Shown here: positions 33,493-43,589 of the stretch, piece after piece
How positions within the stretch are numbered: the stretch's first letter is position 1
How the letters are laid out: each line of letters begins with the position of its first letter
Assembly (NCBI GenBank): GCA_019914945.1
Contig: CM034100.1
Span: 11,047,096-11,111,095 of the forward strand
Direction of reading: 5' to 3'
DNA from: Typha latifolia
Lineage: Eukaryota > Streptophyta > Magnoliopsida > Poales > Typhaceae
Length of the DNA: 64,000 bases
Translations under genes and position numbers: made by a program
The notes under the pieces: generated by a model
The model's input: only the letters and a program-made list of their open reading frames with translations
Told to the model about the DNA's origin: nothing
Databases searched by the model: none

Positions 33493-33769
33493 CCACTAAT
33501 AAGTTACGGAATGATTCCTTCAAGATTTGGATTTATTACAGAAAGCAATTCGCGCAACTGAGGAAAAATATTTACCAAATATTATCCTGTAGTTAGAAAA
33601 TTACGAAACAAAGTGTATTCGATTCGTAACTCCCTGATCTATGTTCGAACTGCAACTGGGAAAAAAGTATGATATAATGCGGATGATGATGGTGGTGACG
33701 GGTGGAGTGGATGATAATAGTTAGAAAATTACGAAACAAAGTGTATTCGATTCGTAACTCCCTGATCTA
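33493..33769 (-). mobile_element. LTR-B fragment with internal 128-bp repeat
   Basis: U5/R part of LTR-B. A ~50-bp block starting AGTTAGAAAATTACG at 33591 recurs at 33719. It then joins LTR-A sequence at about 33770. Confidence 0.7.
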
Positions 33770-34626
33770 AGGTTCGATCTCTTTCAATTTCTTGATTTGA
33801 GCTAGATCCGGCACGGAAATTTGAAATAAGATCTCGAAATATGCCGCCGTCGGATCGATGTGAAATTTTGATAAGTTGTAGCTCTAGAAAAGAATATCCA
33901 ACAAATCTAGTTTCTAGCGAATCGAAAGTGGGGATCTCGAGATATTGTCCAATTAATAGACAAAGGTCAGGGCGGTCTGTTTTGGATCCGTGGATGGAGG
34001 CATGTGATCCTAGGTGATGGTGGTTGAAGGTGGACCGACGTTAATGGGGTGGCACCGGTGAAAAGTGGTGGGGGAAGGGTTATGGTTGATGGATGGGTTA
34101 GGGCAAGTGTTGGATAGATTAGAAGAAGGGGAAGGAGAGGGCCACCCCTAAGATACTAGGGTGATTGGCTGGTCGAGGGAGGTTAGAAGCGGCGTCACCG
34201 GGGATTGAGAGAACGGGAACGAAGAAGACGAAGGAAGCAAGGCAAAACACAATTCTCAATAATCAATCCCGACTTTGGTTGCCATCCACATCATTTTAGA
34301 GGCTAACCAACAACTCAAAATTAACCCTAATAATACAATTTTCGCCGACCGCGTTCGAACGCGCCGAGCTCGCTCCTCTCTGAATTTGCGAACGCGATGC
34401 AGGCATTCACAGTGCGTTCGAATGGGGCGTTCGAACGCACAATGCACACTCTTCACGCACATTCACAACCCCGTTCACAACCGCGTTCGAATTCACTCCA
34501 CCCGCGTTCGAACGCGACTTACAGAAAACTTATTTTTATGGAAATTAAACACTAAAACATGAAACAAAGACACTCCTAAAGTGACTCTATGCTTGAGATG
34601 ACATCAGTGAAGTCTGAATCGTATCA
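33770..34626 (-). mobile_element. LTR-A, 3' LTR of the integrase-less element 34627-36960
   Basis: The minus strand starts TGATACGATTCAGAC (34626) right after the polypurine end. The palindrome cluster is at about 34345-34520. Its last bases are lost at the junction with the LTR-B fragment (33770). Confidence 0.8.
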
Positions 34627-35343
34627 ATCCACCACGCTTCCGCAACCTTGTCCTCAAGGTTTGTAATTTGGGAAGCGATCTTTGAACTCTGACTCATGCT
34701 CCTCCATGGTATGATCTTCTGCATTGGCTTCCCACATATCTGAAGATATAGGAAATGTTGGTGTTGAAAAAGAGGCAAGCTCACTTGTGTCCGGTTGGCA
34801 CGAAAGAGCATCTGCCGCTCGATTCTCAATCCCTTTTTTGTAGACTAATTCGTAGTCATACCCAAGGAGTTTCGTGACCCACAGTTGTTGGGCTGGGGTG
34901 TGCACACGTTGCTCCATGAAGTAGGGTAAGCTACACTGTTCCATGCGGATAGTAAACCGTTGGCCAATCAAGTAGGGTTGCCATTTGGTGACGGCGTGTA
35001 GAATCGCTAGCATTTCGCGCTCGTAGGTGGATAGCTGTCGCGACTGATTTGATAATGCTTTGCTCATATATGCTACGGGTCTGCCCTCTTGCATCAAAAC
35101 TGCTCCAATGCCCTCACCTGAAGCGTCGCATTCCATCACAAAAGGCTTGCCGAAATCTGGTAGTGCTAGAACCGGAGCCGTAGACATAGTTGTCTTCAAG
35201 GCTTCAAGGCCTCCGTTGCTTTGCCCGTCCATTGAAACCCACCTTTTTTGAGTAAGGAGGTCAGCGGGGCAGCAATTTTGCCATAGTTGGCAACGAAAAG
35301 CCGTTAGTACCCCGTCAACCCAAGGAATCCCCTCAATTCCCAC
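34627..35343 (-). pseudogene. pol: gypsy RNase H fused to chromodomain tail, integrase deleted
   Basis: One minus-strand frame (34654-35343, 229 codons) holds the RT-RNase H connection, RNase H with FVMECDASGEGIGAVLMQ and LSTYEREMLAILHAV, then ENRAADALSCQPDTSELASF. After WEANAEDH it passes in frame to MEEHESEFKDRFPNYKP, the last residues after the chromodomain (compare the LTR-A end at about 31690-31745). The whole integrase and nearly all of the chromodomain are absent. RNase H removes the RNA strand during cDNA synthesis. A frameshift separates it from the RT frame (overlap 35304-35343). Confidence 0.85.
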
Positions 35344-36179
35344 TTATTAGTAGGAATCGGCCAATCCACCATATTCTTGATCTTGCTTGGATCGGCTTCC
35401 ACTCCTTTTGCAGAGATTATATGCCCCAAGTACTCTACTTGTGGCTCTCCCCAAATCATCTTGACTTTTAACTGGTTTTGTCGCAAGATATTTAATACCT
35501 CCCGCACGCGCCGCAAGTGCTCACTCCAATTCCTACTATATACTAGAATATCGTCAAAGAAGACGAGCACGTACCGACGCAAGAGTGGGCGGAAGAGGTC
35601 ATTCATCAGCCCTTGGAAGGTGGCTGGTGCATTGGTGAGCCCAAACGGCATGACTCGGAACTCATAGTGGCCATTGTGAGTTTGTAACGCCGTTTTGTGC
35701 ACATCTTCAGGGTCAACTTGGATTTTATGATACCCTGCTCTTAAGTCAAGTTTGCTGAAGTAGGATGACCCTGTGATCTCATCTAGCAACTCCTCGATCA
35801 CTAGTATTGGATACCGGTCCTTGACAATAATTGTATTCAAGGCTCGGTAGTCGACGCAAAACTGCCAACTCCTATCTTTCTTCCGAACCAGCAGCACCGG
35901 TGACGAGTAGGCACTTCTACTTGGTTGAATAATCCCTTGCTCGAGCATTTCCACCACCAATTTACTGATCTCTTCCTTCTAGACATGTGTGTACCGATAG
36001 GGCCGGACATTTGCTAGTTCAGCCCCTGGAATGATCTGTATGCAATGGTCGTGCCGACGGGTTGACGGCAGTCCTCGGGGTTCCTCGATGAGATCCTGGT
36101 ACTCCTGCAATAGTTCTTGCATGTCAGCAGCTATTTTCCTTGGTGGTGGATTTTCTGGTTCAGCGATAGCCATTTGCAA
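35304..36179 (-). pseudogene. pol: gypsy reverse transcriptase (LTR-A family), nearly intact
   Basis: Minus-strand frame 35304-35960 (218 codons) has all core RT blocks: [44 protein letters not shown], and the catalytic YVLVFFDDILVYS (FFDD at 35550-35561). The preceding frame 35979-36179 gives the linker. They are separated by one stop (before KEEISKLVVEML). This is the best preserved gypsy RT in the window. Confidence 0.9.
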
Positions 36180-36309
36180 TAGTAGAGCTCAGCCCCCTGC
36201 ACAAGGAAAGCCCACAAGTGGTTGCAATGTCGGCCCTTGCCGCGGTTGATTTTCATCCAGCAGCACCTTTCGTCCATTCCTCCGAAATGTCAGTGTGAGG
36301 TTTGAGAAA

Positions 36310-36960
36310 TCAAATATTACAGGCCCCAAGCCATTGAGTCCCCAAAACAATGTCGGCAACTCGCAAGGCCAACAGATAAAGGTCTAATGTGAAAGTTTGG
36401 CCTTGCACCTTCAATTCCACACATCCACAAATAAAATCTGCTCTCAATGTGGTGCCATCTCCAATCGTCACATCGAACCCTTTCGTGGGTTTCGACTCAA
36501 GCCCAATCTTCCTAAGGAGCCTCTTGTTAATGAAATTGTGGGTGCACCCAGAGTCAATCAAGATTCTCACTATGGTTTTCTTGACTACACCGTTCACCCG
36601 CAAGGTCTTAGGCGCAGCTGTCCCCGGGTAGGTGTGGAGGGAGATTTCGGCTATCATGTCCTCCATGGGTTGCTCCTCAGCTTCTTCTCCTTGATGTCCA
36701 GCCACACCTGCACTTTCAGCTGCAAACTCATCCTCAACTTCCTCCAATCCATCGATTAGCATCACTGATCCTATCGGTTTAGCACAGCGATGCTCAGGTA
36801 CAAACTTCTCATCACAACGAAAGCATAGGCCCTTGGCCCTTCGTTCCTCCACTTGGGCAGGTGTGAGTGCTCATCCCAGACCTCTAGGTTGTACTTCACA
36901 TTTTCGTATTCCAGATGGTCGAAGGCTTCTTACCATGGCTGCAACGGGATAGAGAAGGAC
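36310..36960 (-). pseudogene. pol: gypsy CCHC knuckle and aspartic protease (LTR-A family)
   Basis: Minus-strand frame of 180 codons (36310-36852): knuckle CFRCDEKFVPEHRC (about 36786-36828), an acidic linker, then the protease with intact RILIDSGCTHNF (about 36527-36563) and the flap region. It ends early near GTQWL because of a small indel at about 36325-36340; the downstream protease end continues in another frame to about 36240. Gag sequence continues to about 36960 upstream. Confidence 0.85.
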
Positions 36961-37715
36961 CTAAAGATTTCATTTTTTGGGCCAACTTCGGCCTTCCATC
37001 ACCACCACACCACCGGGAACGCTGCTAGAGCAATTAGCTGAGGTGGTCACTGCTCATCCATGGCTGCCACGTGCCAAGGCAACTCCTATGGCAACAGCTG
37101 ATGGAGATGGAATTATGGGAGAAATATTAGGGATTTCAAATTTTTTTGAAAACCCTAAGTGGTTAGAATTTCAAGATGGATATATGGTTGGGCTTGACTA
37201 GGTTGAATTGCTAGACATGAGCTGGGTTCGACCTAAGAGCCAAAGGGGTCAAGTCTAGTGTGAGTCATCTCTAGACTTAGGGACTCAATTAAGTCAAATA
37301 ATGGACCTGATCAGAAACCCTCTACATGACTTAAGTCGAGTTTGTTTATACTAGGACACATTTGACTTAGGTCCTAATCCATGGAGTGGGCAAACTGTCT
37401 ATGAGCACAACCAATAGTTAGTTCGGCTAGTTGAACCTAACTCGAGTCACTCGGTAGACCTAATTAGGATCCCCCAACTATATCTACCTCGACCTCTCGA
37501 GCGCAATCGGATGCACCATATTTTTATAGCTGAACTGAAATTGAGTCAATTGGTTCGACCACCTGAGACCACATGGACTCAATGTAGACGAACCCGAATC
37601 CCACCTTGGGCTAGTAGGAGTACAAGCATCCAAGCTCGACTAAGGATGACCAACCGAACACAGCAAGTTTGACTCGAGTCACATTGATGACAAGGTGTAT
37701 GGAAGCGTGGTGGAT
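36961..37715 (+). other. unassigned segment ending in a gypsy 3' end
   Basis: 36961-37690 carries no frame or repeat I can name. The last ~30 bp (37687-37715, CAAGGTGTATGGAAGCGTGGTGGAT) are the polypurine-type end that normally precedes an LTR-A, so at least this part is the 3' end of a plus-strand LTR-A element whose body is not recognisable here. Confidence 0.5.
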
Positions 37716-38498
37716 TGATACGATTCGGACTTCATCGATGACGTCTTGAGCATGGATACACTTTAGGGGTGTCTTTTATTTTTATTTTAGTATTTATTTT
37801 ATAGAAAAATAAGTTTTCTGTATGTTGCATTCGAATGCAGATGGAGTGCGTTCGAAGTGCCTGTGAACGCTTGCATCAGGTTCGCAAAAATAAAGAATAA
37901 GAAATGTGCGTTCGAACGCGATCGGCCACGTTCAAACGTGGATAGAGTGCGTTCAAATGCGCTTGTGAATGCCTACATCAAGTTCTCAAATACAGAGAAC
38001 GCAAAATGTGCGTTTGGACACGATTGGGCGCGTTCAAACGTGATCAACGAAAATCTACTATTTTAGGGTTAACAATTGCCATTTTTAAATTGTTTGGTTA
38101 GCCTCTAAAGGTGTGGATGGAAACCATAGAATCATTATTGAATGAATTGATTTTTGCCTTTATCTCCTTCATCTTCTCTCTCGTTCTCTCATTCCCCGGC
38201 GACGCCGCTTCTAGCCTCCCTCGACTGGCCAATCACCCTAGTCCCTTAGGGGCGGCCCACTCCTCCCCGTTCTTCCAATCTATCTATCACTTTGCCCTAA
38301 CCCTTCCACCTCCACTTACTCACCAGTGCCACCATCCTCCACCATCATCAAGGATCTCGTGCCTCCATCCATGGTCCCAAGACAGACTCCTTGATGGCTG
38401 CATCTTTGGAGATCATTTTTTAAAGTTCCGTGTCAAATCCTATCTAGATCTGAAAATCGGGAGTTATCGAACCTTAGCCTAAAGAGGAGATCGTATCA
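37716..38498 (+). mobile_element. LTR-A, 3' LTR on the plus strand
   Basis: TGATACGATTCGG (37716) to GAGATCGTATCA (38498), 783 bp, preceded by the polypurine-type end. Palindrome cluster at about 37825-38045; the TATA region is degraded. Its right end cuts a minus-strand LTR-B element within the protease-RT linker, so it inserted there. It shows the ordinary LTR-A end without an internal PBS, useful for comparison with 23740-23781. Confidence 0.8.
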
Positions 38499-39034
38499 AA
38501 ATTAGACAACTCAATGGTAGTATCTAGACTCATTTGAGGCTCATCTCCTGCTGGTCTTAACTAAAGAAGATAGGCCAAATTATTCGCACAAGGCAGCCCC
38601 ACCATCGGCTACATCACAGGAATCGATGAAGAACGAACGCCATCAAGCCGCACATCTTTGTTTCCTTGTTTAAATTTCATCAACATGCTCCGAAAATCAA
38701 ATGCGAAGGGTCCCAAACTCTGTAAGCAATGAGTGCCAAGGATAATGTCTGATCCTCGCAGCACCAATGGATACAAGTCCACAATGATAACGTGTCCTTG
38801 CACCCGTATACCGACCCGGCGACACAAGATCTCTGCCTAAAGCTTCGTGCCGTTTCCAATGGCAACATCAAACCCCGAAGTCGGTTCAGCGTCCAATCCC
38901 AATCTCCTCACTAACCTCTCGTCTAGAAATTTGTGTGTACTCCTTGAATCGATAAGGATATGCACAAAATGCTTTCTAACGAGTCCATCTACCCGCAATG
39001 TCCTCGGTGCGGAAGTACCCGAATATGCATGCAT
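38499..39034 (-). pseudogene. pol: gypsy protease (LTR-B family), active site DSR
   Basis: The minus strand reads HILIDSRSTHKFLDERLV (about 38920-38970): the catalytic glycine is arginine (GGG to AGG). Then follow the flap region and the linker to RT, which is cut at 38499 by LTR-A. One stop lies after GNGTKL (about 38837). Confidence 0.85.
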
Positions 39035-40553
39035 TGATATTTCAGCTTAGACATCTTCCTCCATGCCCTCCTCCACTGCCTCGTCATGGACCTCCTTTGA
39101 ATAATCTCCATCACCAACAACCTCATCGTCCTCCTCGAGACCGTCGATGAGCATCACACTCCCGATCGGTTTGGAACACTGATGACCGGAGGTGAAATGT
39201 TCATCACATCAAAAGCAAAGGCCTTTCGCTCTTCGCTCCTCCACAAGAGCAGGTCTGAGTGCTCGACCCAGACCTCTAGGTGCGTACTTCACATCATGGC
39301 AGGTGTGAGAGTTCGAACAGGGAGTCTTGTGCCTACTGTAACATCAGAAAAAGATCTCAAAGGTGGTCATGGTCTAGTACTAGCAGCCGCTGTCTTTGAA
39401 CCCACAGAATTTCCATTCGGCGTCCTAGTCGCAAACCACCCATCTCGGTTGCCCCAACTTGTTTTCGATGCCATCTTGAGAGCCTTATGCTTAGGCTCCA
39501 TCCTCATGGCTTTCTCAAAGGCCCCCTCAAGTGTGGTAGGACAAAGAGCATGAACATCCGCCTGTATCTCATCCTACAGCCCTAAAATAAATGTGCTCAT
39601 TAATATCGGCTCGGGCCAAGGTGGCTCACAACAACTACTAACTCTTTCAAATTCTGCTTGGTACTCTAAGAAGGTCATCCTCTGAACTATCTTGCTTATG
39701 ATGGTAGCAAAATCTTCATATGCCACTGTCCCAAATCTGTGTGTAATCCTCCTACAAAAGTCAGCCCAACCAATAAAGCCTCCACCATGAATAACCGATC
39801 GATACTAATGCAATGACATTCCTTGGAGGTGAAAGCTTGCCATCTGGACCTTTGTGTCTTCCGTTGTTCCTTGGCAATCAAAGTACTACTCCACTTGAAA
39901 CACCCAATCTGTTGGATCACCGCTTTGGAATTTTGGAAAGTCCAAGCGTGCGGTTCTCCCTGAATAGCATTATCGGGGTCAGGAAAGATTCTTGGTTTAG
40001 ATCTGAACCTTTCTCCATATTGATCTCCTCCTCTAAATCCTCGAGCTTATCCATCACCATCTCTGAAGGGATCAACATCATCCTCAAAGTGCCAATCCTC
40101 CTCATCGACGAAGCGCACCGGTGCCGCACGCCTCTCGGGTTCCACCACCATCAGTCTTGGGTTTTGTATCGGAGGTGGGGGTTGATGTGTAGGCATAGGT
40201 AAAAGAGGATCATTGACACTAACATGTCAAACCTAGACCTGTGGGGTATTTGTTCGGTGTGGTCCCACCGCTGGTCCTTCACGATGCACCGATCTTCATC
40301 GAGGAGATGACGAAGCCGATCGGTTCATGACATATTCCTTTAAAGCATTATGACCATTCTGCATTGTGTCAACTCTATGCAGCAATGTTTGAAACATGTC
40401 GCTAAGTTCATCCGCCAAGCCCATATTCACACCCATGGACGTTGCTTGACTCGGTCCTGCCGTGGTCGCTCCAAAGGAATTGGGCTCACAATTAGGGTTA
40501 TCGTGGATTGAGTCTTCCCTTGTCGGTGTGCTCTTCATTGATCTATGGTTCAC
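39035..40553 (-). pseudogene. gag: gypsy gag (LTR-B family)
   Basis: The frame starting 40553 is open for 85 codons (SFGATTAGPSQATSMGVNMG). The usual MVETR start upstream is lost. The middle (39917-40129) and the capsid and knuckle region (39180-39790) follow with stops. It belongs to the element with the 5' LTR at 40612-41430. Confidence 0.8.
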
Positions 40554-40560
40554 CTGGCTC

Positions 40561-40611
40561 TAATACCAATGATAGGGTCTAAGATACCAAATTGATAGGC
40601 TCTGATATCAC
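40561..40611 (-). repeat. PBS ladder of LTR-B type, three copies
   Basis: CTCTAATACCA, TCTAAGATACCA and GGCTCTGATATCA in a row before the LTR end at 40612, with short LTR-end copies (TTGATAGG, CTGATAGG) between them. Confidence 0.75.
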
Positions 40612-41430
40612 TGATAGGTTACGGAACGATTCCTTCAAGATCTGGATTTATTATAGAAAGCAGTCCACGCAACCGAGGAAAAATATTCACCAAATATTCT
40701 CCTTCAATCAGAAAATTACGAAACCAAGTGGAATCGATCCGTTACTAATTGATCTATGTTTTTGTACTTATGTCCTTCACAGATTTGAACTGTAACTAGG
40801 ACAAAAATAAGATATAGTGCGGATGATGATGGTGGTGATGGGTGGAGTGGATAATAGGGTTATGGATGATAGTGGAGATGAGCATGGATGGGTGATGTTG
40901 TTGGGGGGATAAAGACAAATGGGAAGAAGTGGTCAAGATCCCAAAAAAGAGGGAGGACTTGACATATGAGGGAGATTAGAAGTTAGGAGTGACCTTGCCA
41001 ACAGTAAAGGTGGTAGGTTGGTGAAGAGGGAAGAGGGAGATTAGGGTAGAGAGAAGATAGAGAGGCAAGAACCAATATTCCAATAGCATAATAATTTTGG
41101 CTGCCATCCACACCTTTATAGAGGCTAGCCAACAAGCCCTAATAATAATAATTAACCCTAATTCTAGTGGACTCCCGCCGATCGCGTACGAACGCGCCCG
41201 ATCGCATTCGAATGCACAAAAAGCATTCTCTATCGATGCGAACGCGATACAAGCGTTCGAACACGGCATTCGAATGCGCCTGATCATGTTCGAACGGGCA
41301 TTTCACATTCTCTAATTTTGTAAACCTGATGCAAGCATTCGCAAGGGCGTTCGAGCGTGACGTGTAGGAATTTATTCTAATAAAAATAAATAACTAATCT
41401 AATATGAAAAGACTCCAACTAAGTGTATCA
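40612..41430 (-). mobile_element. LTR-B, complete 5' LTR (819 bp)
   Basis: The minus strand runs from TGATACACTTAG (41430) to CCTATCA (40612). TATA (minus, near 41112-41119) and a palindrome cluster (about 41180-41360). The right flank at 41431 is protease sequence of an LTR-A element, so it inserted there. Confidence 0.85.
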
Positions 41431-41948
41431 CAAACCCGTCCGTGGATTCCGACTAGAGCCCAATCTTCCTAAAAAGCCTCTTGTCAATAAAGTTGTGAGT
41501 AGACCTGGTGTTGATCAAGATTCTCATTATGGTTTTCTTGACTACACCGTTCACCCGCAAGGTCTTTAGTGCGACTGTCCCAGAATAGGCGTGGAGGAAG
41601 ATTTCGGCCATAATGTCTTCCATGGGCCGCTCCTCAATTACTCATCCTTGCTGTCCAGCCACACCCACGTCTTCATCTGCAATCTCATCCTCAGCCTCCT
41701 CTAATCCATTGATTAGCATCATCGATCCCATTGGTTTAACGCAACGATGCCCCGGTACAAACTTATTATCACAGCGAAAGCATAGGCCTTTCGCTCTTCG
41801 CTCCTCCACTTGAGCAGGTCTGAGTGCTCGACCCAGACCTCTAGGTGCGTACTTCACATCATGGGAAGGCCTAAGGGGTGCTCGAGGAGGCACCATTGCA
41901 GCAGTAGCTCTTAGTACGTCGGCCGCATTTTCTATCGCTATGGTAGCT
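41431..41948 (-). pseudogene. pol: gypsy knuckle and dead protease (LTR-A family)
   Basis: The minus strand has a frame 41642-41956 with gag end, knuckle CFRCDNKFVPGHRC and acidic linker. After a stop the protease starts with RILINTRSTHNFID: the catalytic DSG is NTR, so all three residues have changed. It is cut at 41431 by an LTR-B and at 41948 by another LTR-B. Confidence 0.85.
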
Positions 41949-42749
41949 TGATACACTTAGTTAGGATCTTTTCTTATTATATTAGGTATTTATTTTCATT
42001 AAAATAAAATTTCTGTAGGTCACATTCGAACGCAGGTGAAGTCGCGTTCGAACACCCTTGTGAATGCCTTGTGAACACTCGCATTTGTGAACGCCTTGTG
42101 AACGCCTATGACACGCCTATAATTAGGGATTCATATTGTTTTAGGACTTGTTGATTAGCCTCTATAAATATGTGGATGGCAACCAACTTTATTATGCAAT
42201 TGGATTCTTGATTTCTTGCCTCCTATCTTCTCTCTAGACTCCTCTCTTCTCCCTCTTCACGATCTTTCCACATCTACCGTTGACAAGGTTTCTCTCGCTT
42301 CTAATCTCCCTCGACTGTCGAGTCACCCCTCTTCTTTGGAATCTCGACCACTTCATTCCCTTCGTCTACTTTCCTTAATCACTTCCACAATCCACCCTCA
42401 TCTCCATACCCATCCATAACCCTAACATCCACTCCACTCGTCACCACCACCATCACCCACATTATTTCATTTTTTTGTCCCTACAAAAGTTCTAATCTGC
42501 GAAGGACGTAAATATGAAAGCTATAGATTAGGAATTTATGGATCCAACCCAATTTCTTTCGTAATTTTTTGACTATCAGAGAATATCTAATGAATAGTTT
42601 CCTATGATTGCACCGACTGCTTCCTAAAATAAATTTAGATATTGAAGGATTAATAGCGTAGCCTATTTTTGGTTCCAGATCTCATCAATTAGTATCAGAG
42701 CCTTAACAATTGGTATCAAAGTCCTATCATTTGACATCAGAGCTTAACA
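41949..42749 (+). mobile_element. solo LTR-B with PBS ladder attached
   Basis: LTR-B from TGATACACTTAG (41949) to CTCATCA (42687), TATA at 42163-42170, palindrome cluster at about 42026-42120. It is followed by three PBS-like copies (AGTATCAGAGCC about 42691, GGTATCAAAGTCC 42711, GACATCAGAGC 42733), each followed by an LTR-end-like tail. The flanks TAGCT (41944-41948) and TAGCC (42750-42754) would be a 5-bp target duplication with one change if the ladder is part of the insert. The host is a minus-strand gag that continues at 42755. Confidence 0.7.
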
Positions 42750-42754
42750 TAGCC

Positions 42755-42960
42755 GAATTGGGTTGCGATTATCTTGGCCTGTCTAGTTCTGTTTGATGTG
42801 AATCTTCATTGCTCGATGCTTATCTTCCATTAGTACTGCATCCTCGAAGGCCTCATTTAAGGTTCTAGATCTTAAAGCCCTCACGTCGGCTTGTATGTCT
42901 CTCCCTGCAGTCCCGAGATGAAAGTGTTGCGAAGTTGTTGATCAGTCCAAGGAGCCTAGC
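42755..42960 (-). pseudogene. gag: gypsy gag capsid fragment
   Basis: The minus strand gives APWTDQQLRNTFISGLQGE, then IQADVRALRSRTLNEAFEDA after a small shift, the conserved end of the capsid region. It joins almost directly to a PBS at about 42966-42982, so most of gag is deleted. Confidence 0.75.
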
Positions 42961-42982
42961 GATGTTAAGCTCTAATACCAAT

Positions 42983-43589
42983 TGATAAGATCTAGACCAA
43001 AGATAAGTTACGCAACTATTCCTTCAAGATCTGAATGTATTACAGGAATCAGTCCGCACAACTGTTGAAAAATATTCATCAGATGTTCTCCTATAGTCAG
43101 AAAATTATGAAACTAATTGGGTTAGATTCGTAATTTCCTAATCTATAAATTTTGTATTTATGCCCTTCACAGTAGGGGTGAACACACGGAATAATGTGGA
43201 TGATGGTGGTAGTGATAGGTGGAGTGGATGTTAGGGTTATGGATGATGAAGTTGGCTGCCTTCCACATATATATAGAGGCTAGCCAACAAGCCCTAAAAC
43301 AATATGAAACCCTAATTCTAGAACTTTCCCGTCGATCGCGTTCGAATGCACCAAAACACATTCTCTGTATGTGCGAATGCAATGCAGGCATTCGAACGTG
43401 GGTGTTCGAACTCGCCCGACCGCGTTCGAACACACAAGATGCGTTCTCTATGTTTGCAAACCTGATGTAGGCATTCGCAAGGGCGTTCGAACGCTACCCC
43501 TCCTGTGTTCAAACGTGACCTACAAGAATTTTATTTTAATGAAAATAAATACCTAATGCAATAAGAAAAGATCCTAACTAAGTGTATCA
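42983..43589 (-). mobile_element. LTR-B between a PBS and a polypurine end
   Basis: The minus strand runs from TGATACACTTAG (43589) to ATCTTATCA (42983), 607 bp. On its left a PBS (CTCTAATACCAA, 42970-42982) leads into gag. On its right the polypurine end of another internal region starts at 43590. It is therefore both a 5' LTR and a 3' LTR. Palindrome cluster at about 43335-43520. Confidence 0.85.

Noticed and set aside
37716..41430. One complete element from LTR-A (37716) to LTR-B (41430)
   Set aside because: The two LTRs are of different families and opposite strands; the interior belongs to the LTR-B element only.
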